From assembly GCA_002478685.1 (NCBI GenBank), contig DLPY01000055.1, forward strand, positions 2,555-10,909: a stretch of 8,355 nucleotides of DNA. Reading direction: 5' to 3'. Both the position numbers and the translations under genes were made by a program. Shown piece by piece: positions 1 through 6,500 of the stretch; the first letter of the stretch is position 1, and each line of letters starts with the position of its first letter. Below the pieces are notes generated by a model that ran no database searches, had not been told where the DNA came from, and saw only the letters and a list, made by a program, of their open reading frames with translations. Source of the stretch: Flavobacteriaceae bacterium UBA7446. GTDB taxonomy: Bacteria; Bacteroidota; Bacteroidia; Flavobacteriales; Flavobacteriaceae.

Positions 1-1
1 A

Positions 2-61
2 ACACCTGCGCCAACACCAACCCCTGCTGCAACACCAGCACCTTCTGCTGCGCCAGTTGTT
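2..61 (+). repeat. Ala/Pro/Thr-rich low-complexity linker coding stretch
   Basis: This is a run of imperfect Pro-alternating codons (Thr-Pro, Ala-Pro and Thr-Pro-Ala units) inside the E2 gene. It encodes the mobile linker between the lipoyl domain and the subunit-binding domain. Such linkers are typical of E2 proteins, and their length often varies between strains because the DNA is repetitive. The left end is cut by the window edge. Confidence 0.55.
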
Positions 62-946
62 AAAGAAAACCCTGTAACTCTAAATTTAGGACGTATTATG
101 GCATCTCCATTGGCGAAGAAAATTGCTAAGGAAAGAGGAATTGATTTACGCCTTGTTAAGGGCACGGGCGACTCTGGACGCATTGTAAAACGCGATGTAG
201 AGCAATACACACCTGCGGCAACTACGATGAGCGCTCAACCCGCTGTTTTTGTACCTGCAGGACAAGAAAAGCAAGAAGAGATACCCAACTCGCAAATGCG
301 TAAAACCATTGCCAAGCGTTTAGGTGCTTCCAAGTTTAGCGCACCACACTATTATCTTTCTGTAGAATTCGATATGGACGCTGCTATTGCGTTTAGAAAG
401 CAATACAACTCCATTCCAGACACCAAAATTTCATTTAATGACATTGTGGTAAAAGCTGTGGCACTTTCATTGAAAGAACACCCTCAGGTAAATTCGCAGT
501 GGTTTGAAGACAAAATGGTGTTAAATCATCATGTTCATGTCGGAGTAGCCGTTGCGGTTGAAGATGGATTAGTAGTTCCTGTGTTGCGATTTGCCAACGA
601 AATGAATTTACCACAAATAGGCGCGCAGGTTAAAGACTTTGCTGCTCGGGCAAGAAGTAAAAAACTTACACCGCAAGAAATGGACGACAGCACGTTTACC
701 GTTTCGAACCTTGGAATGTTTGGTATTTCAGAATTCACATCGATAATTAACCAACCCAATTCTGCTATACTTTCTGTGGGTGCTATAGTGCAAAAACCTG
801 TGGTGAAAGAAGGCGAAATTGTGGTAGGAAACACCATGAAACTCACATTGGCTTGTGACCACCGTACGGTTGATGGCGCAACGGGCGCACAGTTCTTACA
901 AACTCTCAAAGAATATATTGAAAATCCCATCCGATTGGTGGTGTAA
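2..946 (+). CDS. pdhC: Dihydrolipoamide acetyltransferase (E2) of the pyruvate dehydrogenase complex, 3' part
   Basis: E2 moves the acetyl group from lipoyl-lysine to CoA in the cytoplasmic pyruvate dehydrogenase complex and forms the complex core. The reading frame is open from base 2, so the start and the lipoyl domain(s) lie left of the window; 314 residues are visible. In order they show an Ala/Pro/Thr-rich flexible linker (about 1-20), a peripheral subunit-binding domain (about 33-68, with ASPLAKKIAKERGIDL and GTGDSGRIVKRDVE) that docks E1/E3, a second linker, and the acyltransferase domain (about 94-314). The catalytic DHRTVDG motif is intact, with His about 287 and Asp about 291. The ATG at 98 is an internal Met inside the binding domain, not the start. 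The overall sequence resembles PDH E2 more than the 2-oxoglutarate or branched-chain versions; this is a judgement by eye. It heads the visible run of four same-strand genes. Confidence 0.93.
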   Translation, partial: TPAPTPTPAATPAPSAAPVVKENPVTLNLGRIMASPLAKKIAKERGIDLRLVKGTGDSGRIVKRDVEQYTPAATTMSAQPAVFVPAGQEKQEEIPNSQMRKTIAKRLGASKFSAPHYYLSVEFDMDAAIAFRKQYNSIPDTKISFNDIVVKAVALSLKEHPQVNSQWFEDKMVLNHHVHVGVAVAVEDGLVVPVLRFANEMNLPQIGAQVKDFAARARSKKLTPQEMDDSTFTVSNLGMFGISEFTSIINQPNSAILSVGAIVQKPVVKEGEIVVGNTMKLTLACDHRTVDGATGAQFLQTLKEYIENPIRLVV

Positions 947-951
947 CCGTT

Positions 952-1635
952 TTGGAAGCGTCAAAAAACATTGTGATTACAGGGGCAAGCAGAGGAATTG
1001 GCTTGGCTATGGTACAATGGTTTTCAGACAACAATCATCACGTTTGGGCACTGTCGCGTAACATTGCGCCCATTGAAGCTTTGCACTCACCAAATGTTAA
1101 TGCTTTTTCTGTAGATATTGCCAATGCTGAGGCTTTGCAGAAATGGTCAGATATATCTTCCCCAAAACGTGTTGATGTCCTCATCAATAATGCGGGAAAA
1201 CTCATTAACATGCCTTTTTCGCAAACTACACAATTCGATTTTGAGTCAGTTTATAAAGTAAATGTTTTTGGGTTGTCAAATATTACACGCACATTACTTC
1301 CTAAAATGAATGTTAGTAGTCATGTTGTAAACATCAGCAGCATGGGCGGTATCAGCGGTACTTCAAAATTTCCAGGTTTGGCAGCCTATAGCAGTAGCAA
1401 AGGTGCAGTATCCATACTTACTGAATTACTCGCAGAAGAATTTAAAGAAACAGGACCATGTGTGAATGCATTGGCACTGGGCGCTGTACAAACCGAAATG
1501 CTTTCGGAAGCTTTTCCTGGGTTAAATGTATCGATGGACGCCAAAACTATAGCAGTTTATATTGCACAATTCGCATTAACGGGACACCAGTTTTATAACG
1601 GGAAAGTGCTACCGGTTTCGAATACTACGCCTTAA
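952..1635 (+). CDS. Short-chain dehydrogenase/reductase (SDR family, classical type)
   Basis: This is a 227-residue cytoplasmic NAD(P)-dependent oxidoreductase with a single Rossmann fold; the substrate is unknown. The classical SDR motifs are all present: TGASRGIG (10-17) for the dinucleotide, NNAG (79-82), Asn104 in KVNVFG, the catalytic Ser in NISS (about 130), and YSSSK with Tyr146 and Lys150. The start is a TTG, 5 bases after the E2 stop. The first in-frame ATG (1009) would remove the glycine-rich motif, so it cannot be the start. A GTG at 973 is possible but would cut into the first beta strand. Arg14 after TGAS is common in both NADP- and NAD-using members, so cofactor choice is open. 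At 227 residues it is slightly short for the family, mainly at the C-terminal substrate-binding end. Its position directly behind the E2 gene implies co-transcription but does not prove a role with PDH. Confidence 0.9.
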   Translation: MEASKNIVITGASRGIGLAMVQWFSDNNHHVWALSRNIAPIEALHSPNVNAFSVDIANAEALQKWSDISSPKRVDVLINNAGKLINMPFSQTTQFDFESVYKVNVFGLSNITRTLLPKMNVSSHVVNISSMGGISGTSKFPGLAAYSSSKGAVSILTELLAEEFKETGPCVNALALGAVQTEMLSEAFPGLNVSMDAKTIAVYIAQFALTGHQFYNGKVLPVSNTTP

Positions 1636-2228
1636 TGAATCTTGAGTTTTATTTTTTTTTGCCAGAGGCAGCGCGAGAAAAATGTGCTTCGCTGATAACA
1701 AATAACAATGTACACATAAAAGTGGTGCGTCAACGCAAAACCAAACATGGTGATTTTCGTGTACAGCGCGGCAAACCCGTAACCATTACCCTAAACGCGA
1801 TGGAAAATCCATACCGATTTTTGCTTACTTTTTTGCACGAGTGGGCGCATTATGTGGTGTTTTTTAATCATAAAAGAAGCCAAAAGCCTCACGGGACAGC
1901 TTGGCAAAAATCTTTTCAGGACGTGACATTCCCTTTCTTAACTGTTGATTTTTTTCCAGAGCCACTACTCAAACCATTGCAAAAACATATGCAAAATCCA
2001 AAAGCAACCTTTGCTGCAGATACGTCACTTATGCTTGCATTGCGGAAATTTGACCCGCCCAACAATAAAAAATGTATTTTTGAATTAGAACAAGGCGCAT
2101 TGTTTAGTGTTTCAGATGGACGTGTTTTTCAAAAAGAAAACAAACGCAGAACCCGATTTCTATGTACCTGTACCCAAACCAAGAAGCAGTATTTGTTTCC
2201 GCCTTTTGTGGAAGTTAATGAAATGTAA
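1635..2228 (+). CDS. SprT-like zinc metalloprotease-domain protein
   Basis: This is a 197-residue soluble protein. HEWAH (68-72) gives the HExxH zinc-binding and catalytic motif, and the downstream HGTAW (His86) fits the third zinc ligand of SprT/Spartan-type domains. The C-terminal part (about 145-197) is rich in aromatic and basic residues, with Cys147, Cys177 and Cys179 and the stretch KRRTRFLCTC...YLFPP. Similar tails occur in Bacteroidota SprT-like proteins, but I do not see a full four-Cys zinc ribbon. Eukaryotic Spartan proteases cleave DNA-protein crosslinks; the role of bacterial SprT-like proteins is largely unknown, so protease activity here is inferred. The ATG overlaps the SDR stop by one base (TAATG), suggesting translational coupling. 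A run of nine T lies in codons 6-9. Confidence 0.82.
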   Translation: MNLEFYFFLPEAAREKCASLITNNNVHIKVVRQRKTKHGDFRVQRGKPVTITLNAMENPYRFLLTFLHEWAHYVVFFNHKRSQKPHGTAWQKSFQDVTFPFLTVDFFPEPLLKPLQKHMQNPKATFAADTSLMLALRKFDPPNNKKCIFELEQGALFSVSDGRVFQKENKRRTRFLCTCTQTKKQYLFPPFVEVNEM

Positions 2229-3292
2229 TGGAGTCTAAATTTGACTTTTCCGAATCAAACGAGCGACAGAAATCCCCGACTAAAAAAAGAGGATTTGTTG
2301 CACAACTAAACTATTTGGGACAATTGTTACAAATTGCTCGCGACACAGATTATGCGGCTACCCTAGAAGCCGTTCGTGCCGATATTCCATTTAGAGGTGC
2401 CACCGCATGGGTGCTGATTTGCTCTATTTTTATTGCATGTATTGGATTAAACACTAATGCTACTGCAGTGGTAATCGGCGCCATGCTTATTGCGCCATTG
2501 ATGGGTCCTGTATTGGCAACAGGAGTTTCGTTAGCCATTAATGACTTAACCATGCTCAAGCAAGCTACACAAAACTTTATTGTCATGGTAGTTTTAAGTG
2601 TCGCCACCGCTACCCTATTCTTTTTATTTTTTCCCTTACAACAAGAATCATCAGAATTATTGGCACGAACCCAACCCGATATTCGAGATGTGTTTATCGC
2701 TTTTTGTGGTGGTGCAGCTCTTACTATTGCCCGAACTAAAAAAGGTACAATAGCCTCTGTGATTTTTGGTGTTGCCATTGCCACTGCACTCATGCCCCCT
2801 CTGTGTACCATAGGGTTTGGCGTTGCAGTATCAAATCCAAGCTATGCCTTGGGTGCACTGTATTTGTTTTTTATTAATGCAACATTTATCGCCTTTGCTT
2901 CTTTCATAGTGATTAAATTGTTGCGTTTCCCCATGATTCAGTATGCAGACTCTAAACAGCGCAGACGTACTGTAAGATTTGTGAGCTTTATAGCCCTTTT
3001 GGTGATGATTCCCGCAGGAATAACCTTTACGCGTGCCTTGGAAGAAAATGCCTTACGAAAAGACGCAAATGCCTTTTTGGAAGAACAGATTGCCACACTG
3101 CCTTTTGGCAGCTATTTGAGTCAATCTGCCGAAATACACTATTTGAGAGGGAAGAAATCTGAAATTGTAATTAATCCGTTGGGGTTGGTTCATATTGACT
3201 CGGTAACTGTGCTTAGATTACAAGAAAGCATTAAAACCTACGATGATCTAAATGATGTGATGCTGAGCGTAACGTCTAGTGTGCACAGGTAG
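2228..3292 (+). CDS. DUF389 family multi-pass membrane protein
   Basis: This is a 354-residue inner-membrane protein of the DUF389 family, recognised from the hallmark core ATAVVIGAMLIAPLMGPVLATG (about 78-99) and a second conserved hydrophobic block with ALMPPLCTIGFG (about 187-198). Hydrophobic segments lie at about 59-75, 80-103, 116-136, 154-169, 174-198, 205-230 and 250-267. They follow a charged cytoplasmic-looking N-terminus (1-50) and precede a soluble C-terminal domain (about 270-354). No function is firmly established for DUF389 proteins; the Gly/Pro-rich paired membrane blocks would suit a channel or transporter, but that is inference. The ATG overlaps the SprT-like stop by one base. 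The stop codon directly abuts the stop codon of the opposing ATPase gene, so this gene ends the visible plus-strand operon. Confidence 0.85.
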   Translation: MESKFDFSESNERQKSPTKKRGFVAQLNYLGQLLQIARDTDYAATLEAVRADIPFRGATAWVLICSIFIACIGLNTNATAVVIGAMLIAPLMGPVLATGVSLAINDLTMLKQATQNFIVMVVLSVATATLFFLFFPLQQESSELLARTQPDIRDVFIAFCGGAALTIARTKKGTIASVIFGVAIATALMPPLCTIGFGVAVSNPSYALGALYLFFINATFIAFASFIVIKLLRFPMIQYADSKQRRRTVRFVSFIALLVMIPAGITFTRALEENALRKDANAFLEEQIATLPFGSYLSQSAEIHYLRGKKSEIVINPLGLVHIDSVTVLRLQESIKTYDDLNDVMLSVTSSVHR

Positions 3293-4048
3293 TTACTGAT
3301 ACATTTCTTTTACTTTTTTCATCAAATTTGAAGAATACACAAAGTCGCATATGGCTTTATTATCGGTTTTAAAGATAAGTTCTTTGCTCCCTTTCCAAGC
3401 TTTTACACCGTTTTTCAAAAACAAAATAGTATCGCCAATTTCCATAACCGAATTCATATCATGTGAATTTATTACTGTTGTGATGTTGTTTTCTTGTGTG
3501 ATTTCACGGACAAGATTATCAATTACAATGGCAGTTTTGGGGTCTAATCCTGAATTTGGTTCATCGCAAAACAGATATTTGGGTTTCATAACTATAGCTC
3601 GTGCAATGGCTACGCGTTTTTGCATTCCGCCTGATAATTCAGCTGGCAGTTTATGATTCGATTCAACCAAATTTACACGCTCAATAACTTCTTCTGCCGC
3701 CTTACGTATGGCTGTTTCGCTTTGTTTGGTTAGCATTTGCATGGGAAACATAACATTTTCCAGTACAGTCATCGAGTCAAAAAGCGCACTACCCTGAAAT
3801 ACCATTCCCATTTCACGGCGTAACGTTCTTTGTTCATCGTCGTCCATTTCGCCAAAAGCTCGATTATTAAAAAGCATGGTTCCTCCATCAGGTTGATGCA
3901 ATCCAAGTAGGCATTTGAGTAAAACTGTTTTGCCTGAACCACTTTGCCCTATAATTAAGTTAGTTTTTCCAGGTTCAAAAGTCATGCTGATACCTTTAAG
4001 CACTTCTACACCATCAAATGATTTTCTTATGTCACGAAGTTCAATCAT
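3293..4048 (-). CDS. mlaF: ABC transporter ATPase of the MlaF type
   Basis: This 251-residue ATPase powers a phospholipid/lipid ABC transporter at the inner membrane, with MlaE-type permeases as membrane partner. The motifs are all intact: Walker A GQSGSGKT (34-41), Q-loop Gln85 in MVFQGSALFDSMTV (a typical MlaF-like stretch), signature LSGGM (138-142), Walker B YLFCDEP with Glu163, D-loop SGLDP, and switch His196 in NSHDM. I chose the ATG at 4048 because the protein then begins with the first beta strand (MIELRDIRKSF) and overlaps the permease stop by one base (TAATG). The frame could extend upstream to 4108, adding 20 residues, but that would overlap the permease gene by about 60 bases and the extra residues do not resemble an ABC domain. 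The pair lacks the usual MCE (MlaD) partner next door. Confidence 0.9.
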   Translation of the reverse strand: MIELRDIRKSFDGVEVLKGISMTFEPGKTNLIIGQSGSGKTVLLKCLLGLHQPDGGTMLFNNRAFGEMDDDEQRTLRREMGMVFQGSALFDSMTVLENVMFPMQMLTKQSETAIRKAAEEVIERVNLVESNHKLPAELSGGMQKRVAIARAIVMKPKYLFCDEPNSGLDPKTAIVIDNLVREITQENNITTVINSHDMNSVMEIGDTILFLKNGVKAWKGSKELIFKTDNKAICDFVYSSNLMKKVKEMYQ

Positions 4049-4785
4049 TAAGCAAGGAGGAGTTGTGTTACGAAGTAGTTTAAGACAATAATAACAACCG
4101 AAGTCCACACAAAAGCCACCGTTGCCGCTTTGCCAACTTCAAGTGCACCACCTTTCATAAAGTAACCGTGATACGATGGAATAGTTGCCAAAACCATAGC
4201 AAAAAGCAATGTTTTGATAAAGGCATATGCTACGTGAAAAGGTTCAAAATCCATCTGTATGCCTTCAATAAAATCCGCACTGCTCGAAAAACCGCCATAA
4301 AGCGTAGCAGCATATCCGCCAAGAATTCCCAAAAACATGGAGATATTTATTACCAATGGGAGTAATATCATGGAAACTATTTTTGGAAAAACTAAATAAT
4401 TTACGGAATTAATACCCATTACTTCAAGTGCGTCAATCTGCTCCGTCACGCGCATGGTTCCAATACTTGAAGTAATAAAAGACCCTACTTTTCCAGCCAA
4501 AATAATGCACATAAATGTTGGGGCAAATTCAAGAATTACTGACTGTCTTGTGGCAAAGCCAACTAAATTTTTTGGTATGAGTGGGCTTTCGATGTTAAGT
4601 GCTGTTTGGATAGAAACCACGCCACCTACAAAAAATGATAGAAACCCAACAATGCCCAACGACCCGATAATGAGATCTTGAACATCTTGAAAGATAAGTT
4701 TTTGCATTACTTTTGCTTTGGTAGGCTTTATAAAAACCAATCTGAGCATAATAAAATAGGCGCCTATGTGGTGCAAAAGTTTCAT
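4048..4785 (-). CDS. mlaE: MlaE-type ABC transporter permease
   Basis: This is a 245-residue inner-membrane permease of the MlaE/YrbE family, the membrane half of a lipid transporter that works with an MlaF ATPase and an MCE-domain protein. The family signature is clear around residues 95-125: LAGKVGSFITSSIGTMRVTEQIDALEVMG, written in two parts as LAGKVGSFITSS and IGTMRVTEQIDALEVMG. Hydrophobic segments lie at about 37-62, 83-98, 131-163, 185-204 and 221-243, with an amphipathic N-terminal interfacial helix (about 1-30), as expected for the family. It is the first gene of a two-gene minus-strand unit and overlaps the ATPase start by one base. The start ATG lies only about 80 bases from that of the divergent phosphatase gene, so the two share a promoter region. 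In Gram-negative bacteria such systems move phospholipids between the inner and outer membranes; the direction here cannot be read from sequence. Confidence 0.9.
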   Translation of the reverse strand: MKLLHHIGAYFIMLRLVFIKPTKAKVMQKLIFQDVQDLIIGSLGIVGFLSFFVGGVVSIQTALNIESPLIPKNLVGFATRQSVILEFAPTFMCIILAGKVGSFITSSIGTMRVTEQIDALEVMGINSVNYLVFPKIVSMILLPLVINISMFLGILGGYAATLYGGFSSSADFIEGIQMDFEPFHVAYAFIKTLLFAMVLATIPSYHGYFMKGGALEVGKAATVAFVWTSVVIIVLNYFVTQLLLA

Positions 4786-4790
4786 GTGAA

Positions 4791-4798
4791 CGAATGTA
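4791..4798 (-). promoter_or_regulatory. Weak candidate -7 box for the mlaE-mlaF unit
   Basis: Read on the minus strand this is TACATTCG, one mismatch from TAnnTTTG. It ends only 5 bases from the mlaE ATG, so transcription from it would give a nearly leaderless mRNA or start inside the gene. No good -33 element is seen. It is listed mainly because it mirrors the box for the divergent gene. Confidence 0.22.
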
Positions 4799-4840
4799 AA
4801 AAAATAATGTTACTATAATATTAGAATAGACCTAAAAAAA

Positions 4841-4848
4841 TACATTTG
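4841..4848 (+). promoter_or_regulatory. Candidate Bacteroidota -7 box for the phosphatase gene
   Basis: TACATTTG matches the Bacteroidota primary-sigma -7 consensus TAnnTTTG exactly. It ends 15 bases before the ATG at 4864, so the leader would be short, about 10 bases. This placement argues against using the in-frame TTG at 4846, which lies inside the box. The upstream -33 element is not evident, so confidence is moderate. Confidence 0.5.
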
Positions 4849-4863
4849 TATAAAATCCGAATT

Positions 4864-6498
4864 ATGCATCTTAAAAACATTGCGTTACTTGTTTTAATAC
4901 TTTTAGTTGGGTGTAACTCGCCCATCCAACCCTCAAAACCCAAACTCGTTGTGGGTATAGTTGTTGACCAAATGCGCATGGACTACCTCACCCGATTTGA
5001 AAACCACTTTGGGAACGAAGGGTTTAAACGATTTTACAGTGAAGGATTTGTAGCTAAAAACCACCATTTTGATTTCGCACAGACCAAGACGGGTCCGGGT
5101 CATGCAAGTATTTCTACAGGAACACCCCCCGCCATTCATGGCATTATTGCCAATGATTGGTTTGATAAAACTTCTGGAGAAGAACAATATTGTGTTAACG
5201 ATGCTTCTTATCAAAGTGTAGGTACATCTACAAACGCTGGTAAAAAAGCACCTACGCAATTGTTGGTTTCTACATTTTCTGATGAAAATAGATTAGCTAC
5301 TCAGTCGCGTGGTAAAGCTATTGGTGTTTCCATTAAAGATAGAGGCGCTATACTTTCTGTTGGGCATACGGCAAATGGGGCATATTGGTTTTCGGGCAAT
5401 GATGAAGGGAATTTTGTGAGCAGTACCTTTTATATGGATGCCCTTCCAAAATGGGCAGCAGATTTCAACACATCAAGAGTCATAGATAAGTATTTGACCA
5501 AATGGGACACTTTTTATCCCATAAAAACCTATGTTGAAACTGGTTTAGATAACACTCCCTATGAGCGTATACCACAGGGAAAAGAAACGCCGACATTTCC
5601 TTATGATTTGGCTGCAGCTGCAAAACAACTAGGATATGATGTGTTAAAACCCACGCCATTTGGCAATAGTCTAATTACCGATTTTGCATTAGCAGCTCTT
5701 GAAGGAGAAAATTTAGGAATAGATGCTGACTCCGATGTGTTGATGGTTAGTTACTCGTCTACAGATTATGTTGGGCATGCCTTTGGGGTTAATGCAAAAG
5801 AATTGCAAGACACCTATGTGCGGTTGGATATGGACTTAGCACGTTTGTTTGCTGCGCTTGATAAGCAAGTTGGCAAAGGCAATTATACGGTTTTTTTAAC
5901 TTCAGATCATGGCGTAGCGCATGTACCACAATATTTGACAGATAACAAAATCCCAGCTGGATATTTTAAGAAAAAAGATTTTAAAATGGAACTAAAAAAT
6001 CGCACAGCGGATTACTTTGGTTCAGATGAGCTGATTCGGAATGTTTCTAACAACGAAATCTATTTAAACCACGAAAAAATAGTAACTGAACGTTTAGATG
6101 CAACGCAAATCAAAGCGTTTATCACTTCTTTTACAACATCGTATACAGGCATAGCAGCGGCATATGACACGAACGAGCTCATGAAAATGAATGAAAACAA
6201 TGCAGTTATAGAACGCTTGCAACGCGGTTTTCACCCCAAGCGTTCAGGTGATATTGCATTTATTTTGGAACCTGGATTTATGGACAATGGAAAATACGGT
6301 AAAAAAGGAACTACGCACGGCTCGGCATACATTTATGATACCCATATACCACTAATGTTATACGGAGAAGGTGTTAAAAAAGGCGTGACTTTTGAGCGCA
6401 CCAACATTACCGATATTGCCCCTACGATTTGTGCTGTTATGGGTATAAGTAATCCAACAGGGACTATTGGAAATCCAATTAAAGAAGTGTTGAAATAG
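4864..6498 (+). CDS. pafA: PafA-type alkaline phosphatase, lipoprotein
   Basis: This 544-residue protein is a phosphate monoesterase of the alkaline phosphatase superfamily. It releases inorganic phosphate from organic phosphate esters outside the cytoplasm. The pattern matches the studied Elizabethkingia PafA: zinc ligands Asp35, Asp301, His305, Asp348, His349 and His485; nucleophile Thr76 in TGPGHAS; and the monoesterase-specific Asn97 (IIANDWF) and Lys158/Arg160 (SIKDRGAI). A lipoprotein signal peptide is clear: Lys4, a hydrophobic core and lipobox LVGC with Cys17. No acidic cluster follows the Cys, so I lean to periplasmic rather than surface display. The ATG at 4864 puts the signal peptide in normal register. 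The TTG at 4846 would add six residues but lies inside the candidate promoter box. PafA enzymes are known in Bacteroidota for activity not strictly controlled by phosphate, and no Pho-box is visible here. Confidence 0.94.
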   Translation: MHLKNIALLVLILLVGCNSPIQPSKPKLVVGIVVDQMRMDYLTRFENHFGNEGFKRFYSEGFVAKNHHFDFAQTKTGPGHASISTGTPPAIHGIIANDWFDKTSGEEQYCVNDASYQSVGTSTNAGKKAPTQLLVSTFSDENRLATQSRGKAIGVSIKDRGAILSVGHTANGAYWFSGNDEGNFVSSTFYMDALPKWAADFNTSRVIDKYLTKWDTFYPIKTYVETGLDNTPYERIPQGKETPTFPYDLAAAAKQLGYDVLKPTPFGNSLITDFALAALEGENLGIDADSDVLMVSYSSTDYVGHAFGVNAKELQDTYVRLDMDLARLFAALDKQVGKGNYTVFLTSDHGVAHVPQYLTDNKIPAGYFKKKDFKMELKNRTADYFGSDELIRNVSNNEIYLNHEKIVTERLDATQIKAFITSFTTSYTGIAAAYDTNELMKMNENNAVIERLQRGFHPKRSGDIAFILEPGFMDNGKYGKKGTTHGSAYIYDTHIPLMLYGEGVKKGVTFERTNITDIAPTICAVMGISNPTGTIGNPIKEVLK

Positions 6499-6500
6499 CC

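Larger units (their letters stand above)
4786..4863. promoter_or_regulatory. Divergent promoter region between mlaE and the phosphatase gene
   Basis: This 78-base, very AT-rich gap separates two start codons that point away from each other. It holds a TAnnTTTG match reading right (4841-4848) and a near match reading left (4791-4798). These two boxes are symmetric about 4819.5, which is also the centre of a perfect 8-base palindrome, TAATATTA (4816-4823). I see no convincing -33 TTG element on either strand and no recognisable Pho-box. Divergent promoters must lie here unless transcription comes from within the neighbouring genes. Confidence 0.6.

Noticed and set aside
98..100. ATG at 98 as the start of the E2 protein
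   Set aside because: The frame is open to the window edge. The residues before it form an E2 linker, and the Met lies inside the subunit-binding domain.
535..930. 131-residue minus-strand open frame within the E2 gene
   Set aside because: It is antisense to the conserved acyltransferase domain, has no recognisable motifs, and its codon pattern mirrors the real gene.
2350..2811. 153-residue minus-strand open frame within the DUF389 gene
   Set aside because: It is a shadow of a strongly hydrophobic conserved gene. It shows no domain and has no upstream signals.
3290..3330. Bidirectional terminator at the DUF389/mlaF junction
   Set aside because: T-rich stretches are present, but no paired GC-containing stem was found on either strand.
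4049..4108. N-terminal 20-residue extension of the MlaF ATPase (beginning MDFGCYYCLKLL)
   Set aside because: It overlaps the end of the permease gene by about 60 bases and does not resemble an ABC N-terminus. The ATG at 4048 with a one-base overlap fits both genes.
4846..4863. TTG start giving MYKIRI ahead of the phosphatase signal peptide
   Set aside because: It falls inside the candidate -7 promoter box, and the ATG at 4864 gives a standard lipoprotein signal peptide.
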